A stretch of 64,000 nucleotides of DNA from the NCBI RefSeq assembly GCF_025336485.1, contig NZ_JAODAB010000001.1, positions 419,886 through 483,885 on the forward strand. The letters are read 5' to 3'. The position numbers and the translations under genes are program-made. The notes under the pieces were generated by a model that saw only the letters and a program-made list of their open reading frames with translations, made no database searches and was not told where the DNA came from. Below are positions 26,044 through 34,793 of this stretch, one piece after another. The stretch comes from Pseudomonas citri (lineage in GTDB: Bacteria > Pseudomonadota > Gammaproteobacteria > Pseudomonadales > Pseudomonadaceae). Position 1 is the first letter of the stretch. Every line of letters begins with the position of its first letter.

Positions 26044-26157
26044 AGCTGGTCGCGAGATCAGTCGATAGTCCAGGAGGCCTTAGGTCGGACTTCTGGAATA
26101 TCTCCTCATCAGGCTAATCACGGTTTTTGACCCGGCTTTTTGCCGGGTCTTTTTTTG
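26044..26157 (+). ncRNA. prrF: PrrF-type iron-responsive small RNA
   Basis: About 114 nt starting near AGCTGGTCGCGAGATCAG and ending in the hairpin GACCCGGC...GCCGGGTC (26129-26149) plus eight T residues. The block TCTCCTCATCAGGCTAATCA (26101-26120) is the conserved antisense core of PrrF RNAs, which pair with mRNAs of iron-using proteins (sdh, sodB, acn type) through Hfq and promote their decay under iron starvation. The Fur box at the promoter agrees. Only one copy is present here, unlike the tandem prrF1-prrF2 of P. aeruginosa. Confidence 0.92.
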
Positions 26158-26230
26158 CCGATTTTTCGGCTTATGGCTTCAGGCTAATGAAGTCTTTGGG
26201 TGCTGCTCATTCGGTGGCGGCGATGATAGC

Positions 26231-26246
26231 AAATGAATATTCATTT
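26231..26246. promoter_or_regulatory. Palindrome of unknown regulator upstream of the carboxypeptidase
   Basis: AAATGAATATTCATTT is a perfect 16-bp AT-rich dyad in the 26158-26442 space, which holds no gene. It resembles TetR-family operators in form. The distance to the next start (about 200 bp) leaves its target uncertain. Confidence 0.4.
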
Positions 26247-26442
26247 ACAAGCGCTCATGTACAAAGGCTCCCCCGTCAAACAGGTCGAAAACCACCGACC
26301 GGCAGCACTTGAGAATCCATGGCCGACGTCCTAAGCTGCTTCGGCGTCCAGGGAGGACGCCCCCTCTTTGTAATGACGTAAATCCCCCGACATTCCCTTT
26401 CACGCGCTAAAGTTACGGCCATAAAAATCCTGTTGGGGAATC

Positions 26443-27594
26443 ATGACCGTGGCTAAATCCTCCTTTGATATCAGCGCCAATTTCGACAGCGGCAACATCG
26501 AAGTCGTCGACATCAGCAACCCACTGCAATCGCTGCTGAAAATCCGGCCCGACAGCCGCAGTGCCCACATCCAGTGGTTCCACTTCAAGGCCAGTGGCCT
26601 GCACGTTGGCCAGGAGTATTCCTTCCGCCTGCTCAACGCCAGTCAATCGTCCTATAACAAGGCGTGGACGGGTTATCAGACAGTGGCGTCCTACGATCAC
26701 GTCAACTGGTTCCGTATTCCCACTCAGTTCGAAGGCGACACCCTACGCTTCCACTTGGAGGCAGAACAATCCCACGCCTGGTTCGCCTACTTCGAACCCT
26801 ACAGCCGTGGCCGTCACGAGTGGCTGATCGAGCAAGCCTCGCACAAGGCTGGCGCCGAGTTGCTGGCCGTCGGTAAAAGCGTGGAAGGTCGCGACATCCC
26901 ATTGCTGCGCAAGGGCAGCGGTGCCGAGGGCCGGCGCAAAATCTGGATCATCGCCCAGCAGCACCCTGGCGAGCATATGGCCGAATGGTTCATGGAGGGC
27001 GTGATCGAACGCCTCCAGCAGCATGACGATGCGCAACTGAACCGATTGCTCGCCAAGGCGGACTTGTACCTGGTGCCGAACATGAACCCGGACGGTGCCT
27101 TCCATGGCCACTTGCGCACCAACGCCATGGGCCAGGATCTCAACCGTGCCTGGCAGAACGCCAGCCCGGAAATCAGCCCCGAAGTATTTTTCGTACAGCA
27201 GCAGATGGAAAAATATGGCGTCGATCTGTTCCTCGATGTTCACGGTGATGAGGAGATCCCTCACGTCTTCACCGCCGGTTGCGAAGGCAACCCGGGCTAC
27301 ACACCGCGCATCGCTGCACTTGAAGAGCGCTTTCGCAGTCACCTCAAGCACCAGACCAAAGACTTCCAGACCACCCACGGCTACACCCGCGACGAACCCG
27401 GCCAAGCCAACATGACCCTGGCCTGTAACGCGGTCGGCCAGAAATATGACTGCCTGTCCCTGACGCTGGAAATGCCGTTCAAGGACCACAACGACCATCC
27501 GAACCCGCAAACCGGCTGGTCCGGCAAACGCTCGATGCAACTGGGCAAGGATGTGTTGAGTACCCTCGAGGCCATGGTCGACGAATTGCGCTGA
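26443..27594 (+). CDS. M14-family cytosolic-type zinc carboxypeptidase
   Basis: A 383-residue metallocarboxypeptidase. An N-terminal beta-sandwich (~1-120) typical of the cytosolic carboxypeptidase (CCP/Nna-like) M14 subfamily precedes the catalytic domain. Zinc ligands are His174 and Glu177 (QQHPGEHMAEW) and His267 (LDVHGDE); NMNPDGAFHGHLRTNAMGQDLNR includes the substrate-binding Asn-Arg, and Glu343 (LTLEMPF) is the general base. There is no signal peptide, so it acts in the cytoplasm, presumably on peptides or side-chain-modified proteins. It is monocistronic and convergent with the cytochrome gene. Confidence 0.9.
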   Translation: MTVAKSSFDISANFDSGNIEVVDISNPLQSLLKIRPDSRSAHIQWFHFKASGLHVGQEYSFRLLNASQSSYNKAWTGYQTVASYDHVNWFRIPTQFEGDTLRFHLEAEQSHAWFAYFEPYSRGRHEWLIEQASHKAGAELLAVGKSVEGRDIPLLRKGSGAEGRRKIWIIAQQHPGEHMAEWFMEGVIERLQQHDDAQLNRLLAKADLYLVPNMNPDGAFHGHLRTNAMGQDLNRAWQNASPEISPEVFFVQQQMEKYGVDLFLDVHGDEEIPHVFTAGCEGNPGYTPRIAALEERFRSHLKHQTKDFQTTHGYTRDEPGQANMTLACNAVGQKYDCLSLTLEMPFKDHNDHPNPQTGWSGKRSMQLGKDVLSTLEAMVDELR

Positions 27595-27610
27595 TCGAAC
27601 GACCTGATCG

Positions 27611-27642
27611 CCGTGGCGAGGGCACTTGCGCCCTCACCACGG
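27611..27642. terminator. Hairpin between convergent carboxypeptidase and cytochrome genes
   Basis: CCGTGGCGAGGGC and GCCCTCACCACGG form a 13-base stem with one mismatch and a 6-nt loop. It belongs to the same hairpin type as 2654-2685 and probably ends both transcripts. Confidence 0.55.
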
Positions 27643-27651
27643 GTTCCTCGC

Positions 27652-28188
27652 TCAACCCTTGCCACGCAACATGCTGTCCAGCACCTCATCCCGCCGCACC
27701 CAGGCGTGGAACAACGCCGCCGCCAGGTGCACCAGCACGGTCAGGAACAACAGGTAAGCCAGATAAGCGTGCGCCTGGCGCAGCAAGGCGAACGTCTCGG
27801 CATTGGGCGCCAGGATCGAGGGCAATCGCACCGTGGCGCTGAGCATCACCGGGTCCCCCGCCGCCGAAATCATCCCCCAACCCAACAGGGGCAGGCCCAA
27901 CATCAAGGCGTACAAAAGCACATGGGACGCGTTGGCCGCCAGCACCTGCCACTTGGGCAGATCGGCCGGCAGCGATGGCTGTCGCGTGGAAAAACGCACC
28001 ACCAGGCGCACGATGACCAACGCCAGGATCGCGATACCCAAGGGCTTGTGCAATTGCAGCAACCACTCATGGCGTGCGGACACCGAGGCGACCATCCCTG
28101 CGCCAATGAACAACATGGCGAGGATCATCAATGCCATCAACCAGTGCAGCAGCCGGGCCAGCGGTGCGAAGTGACGGGGGGTGCTCAT
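27652..28188 (-). CDS. Cytochrome b561-like membrane protein, catalase partner
   Basis: A 178-residue protein with four transmembrane helices and histidines placed for two b-type hemes: ARLLHWLMALM, LLQLHKPLG, NASHVLLYALM and VLVHLAAALFHAW. Such diheme cytochromes b move electrons from ubiquinol across the inner membrane. Its start overlaps the stop of the catalase-like gene by 4 bp, so the two are one operon. I infer that it supplies electrons to the exported peroxidase, as suggested for similar pairs. It resembles the b561 gene at 42306 in fold but not closely in sequence. Confidence 0.87.
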   Translation of the reverse strand: MSTPRHFAPLARLLHWLMALMILAMLFIGAGMVASVSARHEWLLQLHKPLGIAILALVIVRLVVRFSTRQPSLPADLPKWQVLAANASHVLLYALMLGLPLLGWGMISAAGDPVMLSATVRLPSILAPNAETFALLRQAHAYLAYLLFLTVLVHLAAALFHAWVRRDEVLDSMLRGKG

Positions 28189-29267
28189 GGGCGTGACTCC
28201 TGGTTGGCGGGTAACTGGCTCACTTCGCGGGTTCGCCGCAAGTAGGAATTGGCGTACGCAGCAGAACGCGCGGCCAACAACGGATCCTCGGAGCCTTCGA
28301 TGCCGCTGGGCAGGATCAGCGGGTCATAGTTGATGTCACGGCATTCACCGTTGTCCTGGGGCTGGGTGCGCTCGAGCACCAGCGTACCGGCATTGAGCAC
28401 GGTTCGGTCAGCGGGCCAGGCCTTGCTGGCATCGTTCACCGGGTCTCCCGGGTTGGCCAGGGTGATGCTCAGTTGCCAACGCAGCGGCCCCTCCGCCAGG
28501 CGCTTGACCAGGTCCTGCGCGAGGAAATCCGCGCCCTGGGATGGCGTTGCATCCGCCGTACCCCGGGCCAGCGGCACCACGCCCCAACGCACCGCTTGGC
28601 GTTGTCCAGCGGCGTTGACCAGGTAAAACGCATTGATGCCGTTGTAGGTTTCGCTGGCGTAGCTGGCCGACGGTTTGGCGGTCTTGATCCATTGCAGGAA
28701 CGGCGCCGCCTCCGGATGAGCGGCAAAGAATGCCGGCACGGCCGCCGGATTCGGCTTGCCTGTGGCCGGATCCGGCGACTGCGCTTGCTGCAACTGGTAG
28801 AACGCTTCGGGCGTACCCACCGGGAATACCGGCATGCTGTTCATGCCCGTGCGCCATTGCTGGCCGTTGGCCTGGGTGAATCGCAGCGCCAGGCTGCGAA
28901 TCGGCACGCTGCCGTCCGGTGCATAAGGGCTGCCGCTGGGTAAGGCGAAACGTCCGACCACAGGCGTGCGCGCCTGGGTGAACACCTCAGCGCTGGAATA
29001 GGCGCTGGCTTCGCCGGAGCTCTCGAAGTAACCGGCCACGCAGACACCCTTGGCGTGGTTGCGCCGAAAGCCTGGGTGCACGCCGTTGTTCTTTTCCAGC
29101 ACGTTCACCAGCGACGCAGGCGTCAGGCGATGGGGGTCAAAGGTGCCATTGACGTAGGCAAATGCCCCCGCCAGTGCCGCAACGGTCACGGCGATACCAC
29201 CCAGGCGTAGCGCCCGGCTGGCGGCACTTAACGGCGGCCGGTTCGGTTCAGGGGAAAGGTCAACCAT
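28185..29267 (-). CDS. Exported catalase-family peroxidase (SrpA-like)
   Basis: A 360-residue small catalase-fold hemoprotein. A hydrophobic segment at residues ~23-40 anchors or exports it. The distal His71 lies in GFRRNHAKGVCVAGYF, and the proximal heme ligand is Tyr338 in ARSAAYANSYLRR (the R-x-x-x-Y catalase motif). Minicatalases of this type act as peroxidases rather than true catalases. The gene leads an operon with the cytochrome b and is transcribed divergently from an ECF sigma factor; a GGAATAA/CGTC promoter at 29310-29335 should drive it. GGAG lies 8 nt before ATG 29267. Confidence 0.88.
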   Translation of the reverse strand: MVDLSPEPNRPPLSAASRALRLGGIAVTVAALAGAFAYVNGTFDPHRLTPASLVNVLEKNNGVHPGFRRNHAKGVCVAGYFESSGEASAYSSAEVFTQARTPVVGRFALPSGSPYAPDGSVPIRSLALRFTQANGQQWRTGMNSMPVFPVGTPEAFYQLQQAQSPDPATGKPNPAAVPAFFAAHPEAAPFLQWIKTAKPSASYASETYNGINAFYLVNAAGQRQAVRWGVVPLARGTADATPSQGADFLAQDLVKRLAEGPLRWQLSITLANPGDPVNDASKAWPADRTVLNAGTLVLERTQPQDNGECRDINYDPLILPSGIEGSEDPLLAARSAAYANSYLRRTREVSQLPANQESRP

Positions 29268-29285
29268 GACGAAGCTCCAGGACTA

Positions 29286-29302
29286 GACTTTGTACGAAAA
29301 GG
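29286..29302 (+). repeat. Solo MITE-like terminal repeat in the catalase leader
   Basis: GACTTTGTACGAAAAGG matches the MITE end at 25797 at 15 of 17 positions and likewise follows CTA. It lies between the catalase start codon and its ECF-type promoter, in the presumed 5' leader. No second end is seen nearby. Confidence 0.5.
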
Positions 29303-29309
29303 ACCTGTC

Positions 29310-29335
29310 TGACGCAGGCCCGGCGGGTTTATTCC
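29310..29335 (-). promoter_or_regulatory. ECF-type promoter of the catalase operon
   Basis: On the minus strand GGAATAA (29329-29335), a 14-nt spacer and CGTC (29311-29314) form an ECF sigma promoter. The same elements with identical spacing occur on the plus strand in front of the sigma factor gene. Transcription should start near 29302. Confidence 0.72.
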
Positions 29336-29363
29336 CACGCCTCGTATTTATTTTTCCGACGCT

Positions 29364-29389
29364 GGAATAATCTCCTTCGCGGATCGTCT
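29364..29389 (+). promoter_or_regulatory. ECF-type promoter of the sigma factor gene
   Basis: GGAATAA (29364-29370), 14 nt, CGTCT (29385-29389). It mirrors the catalase promoter 29 bp away, which indicates that the ECF sigma factor controls both its own gene and the divergent operon. Confidence 0.72.
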
Positions 29390-29429
29390 TTCCAGTCTCG
29401 GCGCAGTGACTGCCCCAAAGAAGCCCACC

Positions 29430-29936
29430 ATGAACGAACTCGACGAACAGTTGCGCATGCTCATCCCCCGGTTACGGCGCTTTGCCGTGTCGCTGACGCG
29501 CAACCCCAGCAATGCCGATGACCTGGTGCAAGCCTGCCTGGAGCGGGCCTTGTCGAAATGGAGCGACAAACGCCCGGACGGCGATCTTCGGGCCTGGCTG
29601 TTCTCGATCCTTTATCGGCAGTTTCTCGACGCCCATCGCCGCTCCCGTCGTTATGCGCGCATGCTGGAATTTTTCACCGGCGGCCAGGATGCCCAGCCTT
29701 CGGTCGAGCGCAGCGTGATCGCCCAATCGTCCCTGCAAGCGTTCGATCAACTGCCCACCGAGCAACGCGCCCTGCTGTTGTGGGTGTCGGTGGAAGGCCT
29801 GAGTTACCAGCAAGTCGCCGACATCCTCGGCGTGCCGACTGGCACGGTGATGTCACGGCTGTCCCGCGCCCGCCAGGCGTTACGTCAACTCAGCGAAGGC
29901 GAAATCACCCGCCCTACCCTGCGGATACTCAAATGA
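29430..29936 (+). CDS. ECF sigma factor
   Basis: A 168-residue group 4 sigma factor. Region 2 spans ~10-75 (RRFAVSLTRNPSNADDLVQACLERAL ... LRAWLFSILYRQFLD) and region 4 spans ~110-160 (LPTEQRALLLWVSVEGLSYQQVADILGVPTGTVMSRLSRAR). ATG 29430 follows an AAGAAG site; the GTG at 29406 adds a tail not expected in the family. The ATGA overlap with the next gene couples it to an anti-sigma factor. It very likely directs both GGAATAA-type promoters here. Confidence 0.92.
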   Translation: MNELDEQLRMLIPRLRRFAVSLTRNPSNADDLVQACLERALSKWSDKRPDGDLRAWLFSILYRQFLDAHRRSRRYARMLEFFTGGQDAQPSVERSVIAQSSLQAFDQLPTEQRALLLWVSVEGLSYQQVADILGVPTGTVMSRLSRARQALRQLSEGEITRPTLRILK

Positions 29937-30685
29937 TCAACATGCCCCCCAGCGACCATGACTTGCACGCCTACGTTGACCACCGGTTGAACGAGGCCGA
30001 TCAGCGTCTGATGGACGCTTATCTCGATCATCATCCTGAAGTCGCCGCTCGCGTCCGGGGTTGGCAGCGGGATGCACAACACCTGCGCAGTGCACTGAGC
30101 GGCGTGCTGCAACAACCCGCCAATCCGGATCTCGATCCGGCAATGATTCGCCAGCGCCTGAAACATCGAACGCGTCGCTACCTGGCCAGCGCCGCGGTGT
30201 TGGTACTGGCTGTCGGTGTCGGCGGGTTCAGTGGCTGGCAAGCACGGGAAATGACCCTCCTCAGCGCCGCCGCCCCCATGGCCGACGCGCTGCAGGCGTA
30301 CCGGCTGTTCGCCCAACAGGGCATCCTGGCGGCCGATTTCCAGGCCGGGGACGCGCACGGCATGCAAGACTGGCTCGATCGTTATTTCAGCCAGGCCAAC
30401 CGTTTGCCCGACCTGTCGGGCGCCGGCTTCAGGCCAGTCAGCGGTCGGTTGCTCAGTACCGAGCAAGGCGCGGCGGCGATGGTGGTTTATCAGGATTCGA
30501 GCGGCCAGAAAATCAGCTTCTACATCCGCCCACCGGGTCCGAAAAACTTCCTGCTGCCCCGGGGCAGCCGTCGCGACGGTGAACTGCAGGCGCAGTACTG
30601 GTCCGGACCGGGCTACAACTATGCGATGGTCATACCGAGCGATACGCCTGTGGCGCAGCGGCTCGAGCAGACCCTGAACTTCTGA
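29933..30685 (+). CDS. Membrane anti-sigma factor
   Basis: A 250-residue protein with the layout of a transmembrane anti-sigma factor: a cytoplasmic N-terminal ~80 residues with a helical sigma-binding region (DHDLHAYVDHRLNEADQRLMDAYLDHHPEV), one transmembrane segment at ~83-101 (a run of Ala, Val, Leu and Gly), and a periplasmic domain of ~145 residues. There is no H-x3-C-x2-C zinc motif, so it is not the redox ZAS type. ATG 29933 overlaps the sigma gene stop. The periplasmic domain presumably senses the stress, perhaps peroxide given the exported catalase. Confidence 0.85.
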   Translation: MINMPPSDHDLHAYVDHRLNEADQRLMDAYLDHHPEVAARVRGWQRDAQHLRSALSGVLQQPANPDLDPAMIRQRLKHRTRRYLASAAVLVLAVGVGGFSGWQAREMTLLSAAAPMADALQAYRLFAQQGILAADFQAGDAHGMQDWLDRYFSQANRLPDLSGAGFRPVSGRLLSTEQGAAAMVVYQDSSGQKISFYIRPPGPKNFLLPRGSRRDGELQAQYWSGPGYNYAMVIPSDTPVAQRLEQTLNF

Positions 30686-30704
30686 CCGCCCCCACAGGGG
30701 GCGG
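30686..30704 (+). terminator. Hairpin after the anti-sigma gene
   Basis: CCGCCCCC-ACA-GGGGGCGG is an 8-bp GC stem directly after the stop codon, between this operon and the convergent iclR gene. No U-tract follows on either side. Confidence 0.5.
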
Positions 30705-30724
30705 GGTGGTCCTGAGGTTGTGTT

Positions 30725-31558
30725 TCACCCCTGCCCAAACACCTGCGAAGGCCTGCGCAGCAGCGGGTCGAACGGATTGATCCGCGGGCCGATCAGTGCC
30801 GCCTCGCGCTTGAGCATTTCCACCACGGTGGGCAGGCGATCCGGCCCGAGCCGATCACTCACCGTCGCCACGCTCAAGGCCGCCACGGCCCGGCCTTCGC
30901 GGTCGAGGATCGGCACGGCCACCCCGGCCATGCCTTGCAACACACCGGTGTTGCGCCCCGCATAGCCCAAGGTGCGGACGTTCTCGACTTCCGAGCGCAG
31001 GAAAACTTCGTCGTACAGGTGGAAATCCTTGAGCCGCGGCAGGTTGTAATGGATCACCGTGTCGCGTTCTTCGTCCGGCAGGAACGCCAGGATAGCCAGA
31101 CTGCCCTGCCCCACGCCCAGCGCGACCCGTCCGCCGATGTCGCCGGTGAACGTGCGGATCGGAAACGGGCCTTCGCTGCGGTCCAGGCAGATGGCATCAA
31201 AGCCGCTGCGCGCCAGCAGGAACAGCGAATCCCCCAGCGAAGCCGACAGCCGCAACATGGCCGGCCGTACCAGCTCGCGCAAGTTGCCGGTGTTGCCGGC
31301 ACGGGCGGCCAGGGCGAAAAAGTCCAGGCTCAGGCGATAGCGTTTGCTGCGCGCATCCTGCTCGACCATGCCCTCGTCCATCAGGCTGCGCAGCAAGCGG
31401 TGCGTAGTCGGTTGGGACAGCCCAATGCGCTGGGCCAACTGCGTCACCCGCGCCCCACCCTCGGTGTTCTCACCCAGGCTGCGCAGTACGGCAAACAGCC
31501 GCGAGACAGCGCCCACGCCCACGTCGCCTTTTTCGTTATTCCGCTCAATGGAATCCAA
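30725..31558 (-). CDS. IclR-family transcriptional regulator
   Basis: A 277-residue IclR protein: winged HTH at ~18-75 (AVSRLFAVLRSLGE ... VTQLAQRIGLSQPTTHRLLRSLMDEGMV) and the C-terminal effector domain (RVALGVGQGSLAILAFLPDEE ... VENVRTLGYAGRNTGVLQGMAGVAVPILDREG). It is divergent from the Pot-type ABC/dehydrogenase operon, with about 240 bp between starts, and is its likely regulator. IclR proteins respond to small carboxylates or aromatics; the effector is not known. Confidence 0.9.
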   Translation of the reverse strand: MDSIERNNEKGDVGVGAVSRLFAVLRSLGENTEGGARVTQLAQRIGLSQPTTHRLLRSLMDEGMVEQDARSKRYRLSLDFFALAARAGNTGNLRELVRPAMLRLSASLGDSLFLLARSGFDAICLDRSEGPFPIRTFTGDIGGRVALGVGQGSLAILAFLPDEERDTVIHYNLPRLKDFHLYDEVFLRSEVENVRTLGYAGRNTGVLQGMAGVAVPILDREGRAVAALSVATVSDRLGPDRLPTVVEMLKREAALIGPRINPFDPLLRRPSQVFGQG

Positions 31559-31802
31559 ATCGATATTTCCAATCAGTTAATTTACTCACCGGAAAAAACT
31601 GAAAATAGTCTTCTCTTCAGTGAAATACTCCATTGAGCCCATCCTAGTCTTCGTCCTACTCTGCGTCCAGACAGGGGCGATTCGAACAACAGCGGCTGCC
31701 GACTCATCGAGCGCCAACGCACCCGGAAACACCCTTTCGTATCTGCCCATACAAAAAAGCGCGCCTGACGGCGACGCATAACAATCCAGGTGGAGCGCTG
31801 CG

Positions 31803-32824
<1,022 letters not shown>

Positions 32825-32828
<4 letters not shown>

Positions 32829-33694
32829 AGCTGATCGACGCCGCACGCCAGGGCCGGCAAGGCTACCTGATGTCCGCACCGGCGCTGGCGTTGTACCTGG
32901 GCCTGCTGGTGCTTCCGTTGGGCTTGACCCTGGTGCTGTCGTTCAACGTCTTCGACTACAGCTCGGGCATCAAGGGTGACGCCTACACCTTCGAGCATTA
33001 CACCAGCCTGCTGGGCGATCCGTACTTCTACGAGATCTTTCTGCGCACCTTCTGGATCAGCGCCCTGACGACACTGCTGTGCGTGCTGATCGGCGTGCCC
33101 GAGGCCTACATCCTCAGTCGCATGGGCACACCGTGGCGCTCGATCTTCCTGATCCTGATCCTCACGCCACTGCTGATTTCGGTGGTGGTACGGGCCTTCG
33201 GCTGGAGCCTGCTGCTGGGGGCCGACGGCCTGGTCAACCAGACGCTGCAAGCCTTCGGCGGTGCACCGATGAAGCTGCTCTATACGCCGTTCGCGGTGGC
33301 CATCGCCCTGGTCCATGTGATGCTGCCGTTCATGATCATCCCGGTATGGACTTCGCTACAAAAACTCGACCCGGCCGCCGAGCAGGCCGCGCTGTCCCTG
33401 GGAGCCAGCCAGTTCACGGTTATCCGCCAGGTGGTGCTGCCGCAGATCATGCCTGGTGTGCTGTCCGGCACCCTGATCGTGTTCGGCCTCGCCGCCAGCT
33501 CCTTCGCCATCCCCGGCCTGCTCGGCGGACGTCGCCTGAAAATGGTCGCCACGCTGATCTACGACCAGTACCTGGCGGAACTGAACTGGCCCATGGGCGC
33601 GGCCATTGCCGTCGCGCTGCTGCTGCTCAACCTGCTGATCATGCTGTCGTGGAACCGCATGATCGAAGGCCGCTACAAGAAGTCATTGGGGTAA
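32825..33694 (+). CDS. ABC transporter permease, PotB type
   Basis: A 289-residue inner-membrane permease with about six helices. The EAA coupling loop reads EQAALSLGASQFTVIRQVVLPQIMPG (~178-203). ATG 32825 is fixed by a 4-bp overlap with the ATPase gene, although the frame is open upstream inside that gene. Together with the following permease it forms the membrane channel of the importer. Confidence 0.92.
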
Positions 33695-33700
33695 TTCGTC

Positions 33701-34495
33701 ATGTCCAGGAACGGTCCTTTCGCCCTGTTGTTTCATGCCCTGGTGGTGGCCTTCATGCTCGCGCCGCTGGTGGTGGTCTGCCTGGTCGCCTTCACGCCGG
33801 AAAACACTTTGAGCCTGCCAACCAGCACGTTCTCCCTGCGTTGGTTCCGTGCCGTGTTCGAGCGCGCGGATTTTATCGATGCGTTCTACAACAGCCTGGT
33901 GCTGGCGTTCTGCGCGGCCTCGCTGGCGACCTTGATCGCGGTGCCGGCGGCACTGGCGATCACCCGGCTCGAGTTCCCCGGTCGGGATTTCTTCAACGGT
34001 CTGTTCCTGTCGCCGATCATCATCCCGCACCTGGTGCTCGGCGTGGCCTTGCTGCGCTTGTTTGCGCTGATGGGGGTGAACGGCAGCTTCACCTGGCTGA
34101 TCTTCGCCCACGTGCTGGTCATCACGCCCTACGTGCTACGCCTGGTGCTGGCCTCGGCCATCGGCCTGGACCGCAGCGCCGAGCAGGCCGCGCAATCGCT
34201 CGGCGCCGGGCGGTTCACGCTGTTTCGGCAAATCACCTTGCCGATGATCCTGCCGGGGGTGGCCGGCGGCTGGCTGCTGGCGTTCATCAACAGTTTCGAT
34301 GAGGTCACGCTGTCGATCTTCGTCACCTCGCCGGCCACCCAGACCCTGCCCGTGCGTATGTACGTGTACGCCACCGAATCCATCGATCCGATGATGGCGG
34401 CGGTGTCGGCGCTGGTCATCGCATTGACGGCAATCACGATGATTCTGCTCGATCGGGTCTATGGCCTGGATCGGGTCCTGGTAGGTAAACAATGA
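33701..34495 (+). CDS. ABC transporter permease, PotC type
   Basis: A 264-residue permease with about six helices and the EAA loop EQAAQSLGAGRFTLFRQITLPMILPG (~160-185). It starts 6 bp after the PotB-like gene. The LDEVTLSIF-type segment (FDEVTLSIFVTSP) after the EAA loop is typical of PotC homologues of the polyamine/opine class. Confidence 0.92.
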   Translation: MSRNGPFALLFHALVVAFMLAPLVVVCLVAFTPENTLSLPTSTFSLRWFRAVFERADFIDAFYNSLVLAFCAASLATLIAVPAALAITRLEFPGRDFFNGLFLSPIIIPHLVLGVALLRLFALMGVNGSFTWLIFAHVLVITPYVLRLVLASAIGLDRSAEQAAQSLGAGRFTLFRQITLPMILPGVAGGWLLAFINSFDEVTLSIFVTSPATQTLPVRMYVYATESIDPMMAAVSALVIALTAITMILLDRVYGLDRVLVGKQ

Positions 34496-34502
34496 GGGCG
34501 CC

Positions 34503-34793
34503 ATGGCTCTGCTGAAACGACTGGCCGAAGGTGACCGCCCGGCCCTGGACTTCACCCTCGATGGCAAACCGGCCACGGGCCTGTTGGGTGACACGCTGCT
34601 GACCGCTGTGCTGACCTGCAGCGAGCACCTGCGCGGCAGCGACTTCAGCGCCGAACCCCGGGCAGGCTTCTGCCTGATGGGCGCCTGCCAGGACTGCTGG
34701 GTCCGCCTGGGCGACGGCCGTCGTGTCCGTGCCTGCTCGACCCTGCTCGAAGCGGGGCAGCACGTCAGCCGCGAACCGGGGCGTCAGCTATGA
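34503..34793 (+). CDS. [2Fe-2S] small subunit of an HcnABC-like dehydrogenase
   Basis: A 96-residue ferredoxin-like protein. Cys57, Cys62, Cys65 and Cys78 (GFCLMGACQDCW ... RACSTL) give the C-x4-C-x2-C-x12-C pattern of plant-type [2Fe-2S] clusters. It matches the gamma subunit (HcnA, LhpF-like) of heterotrimeric flavin dehydrogenases such as hydrogen cyanide synthase and D-hydroxyproline dehydrogenase. Its end overlaps the next subunit by 4 bp. It would pass electrons between the two flavoprotein subunits. Confidence 0.88.
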   Translation: MALLKRLAEGDRPALDFTLDGKPATGLLGDTLLTAVLTCSEHLRGSDFSAEPRAGFCLMGACQDCWVRLGDGRRVRACSTLLEAGQHVSREPGRQL

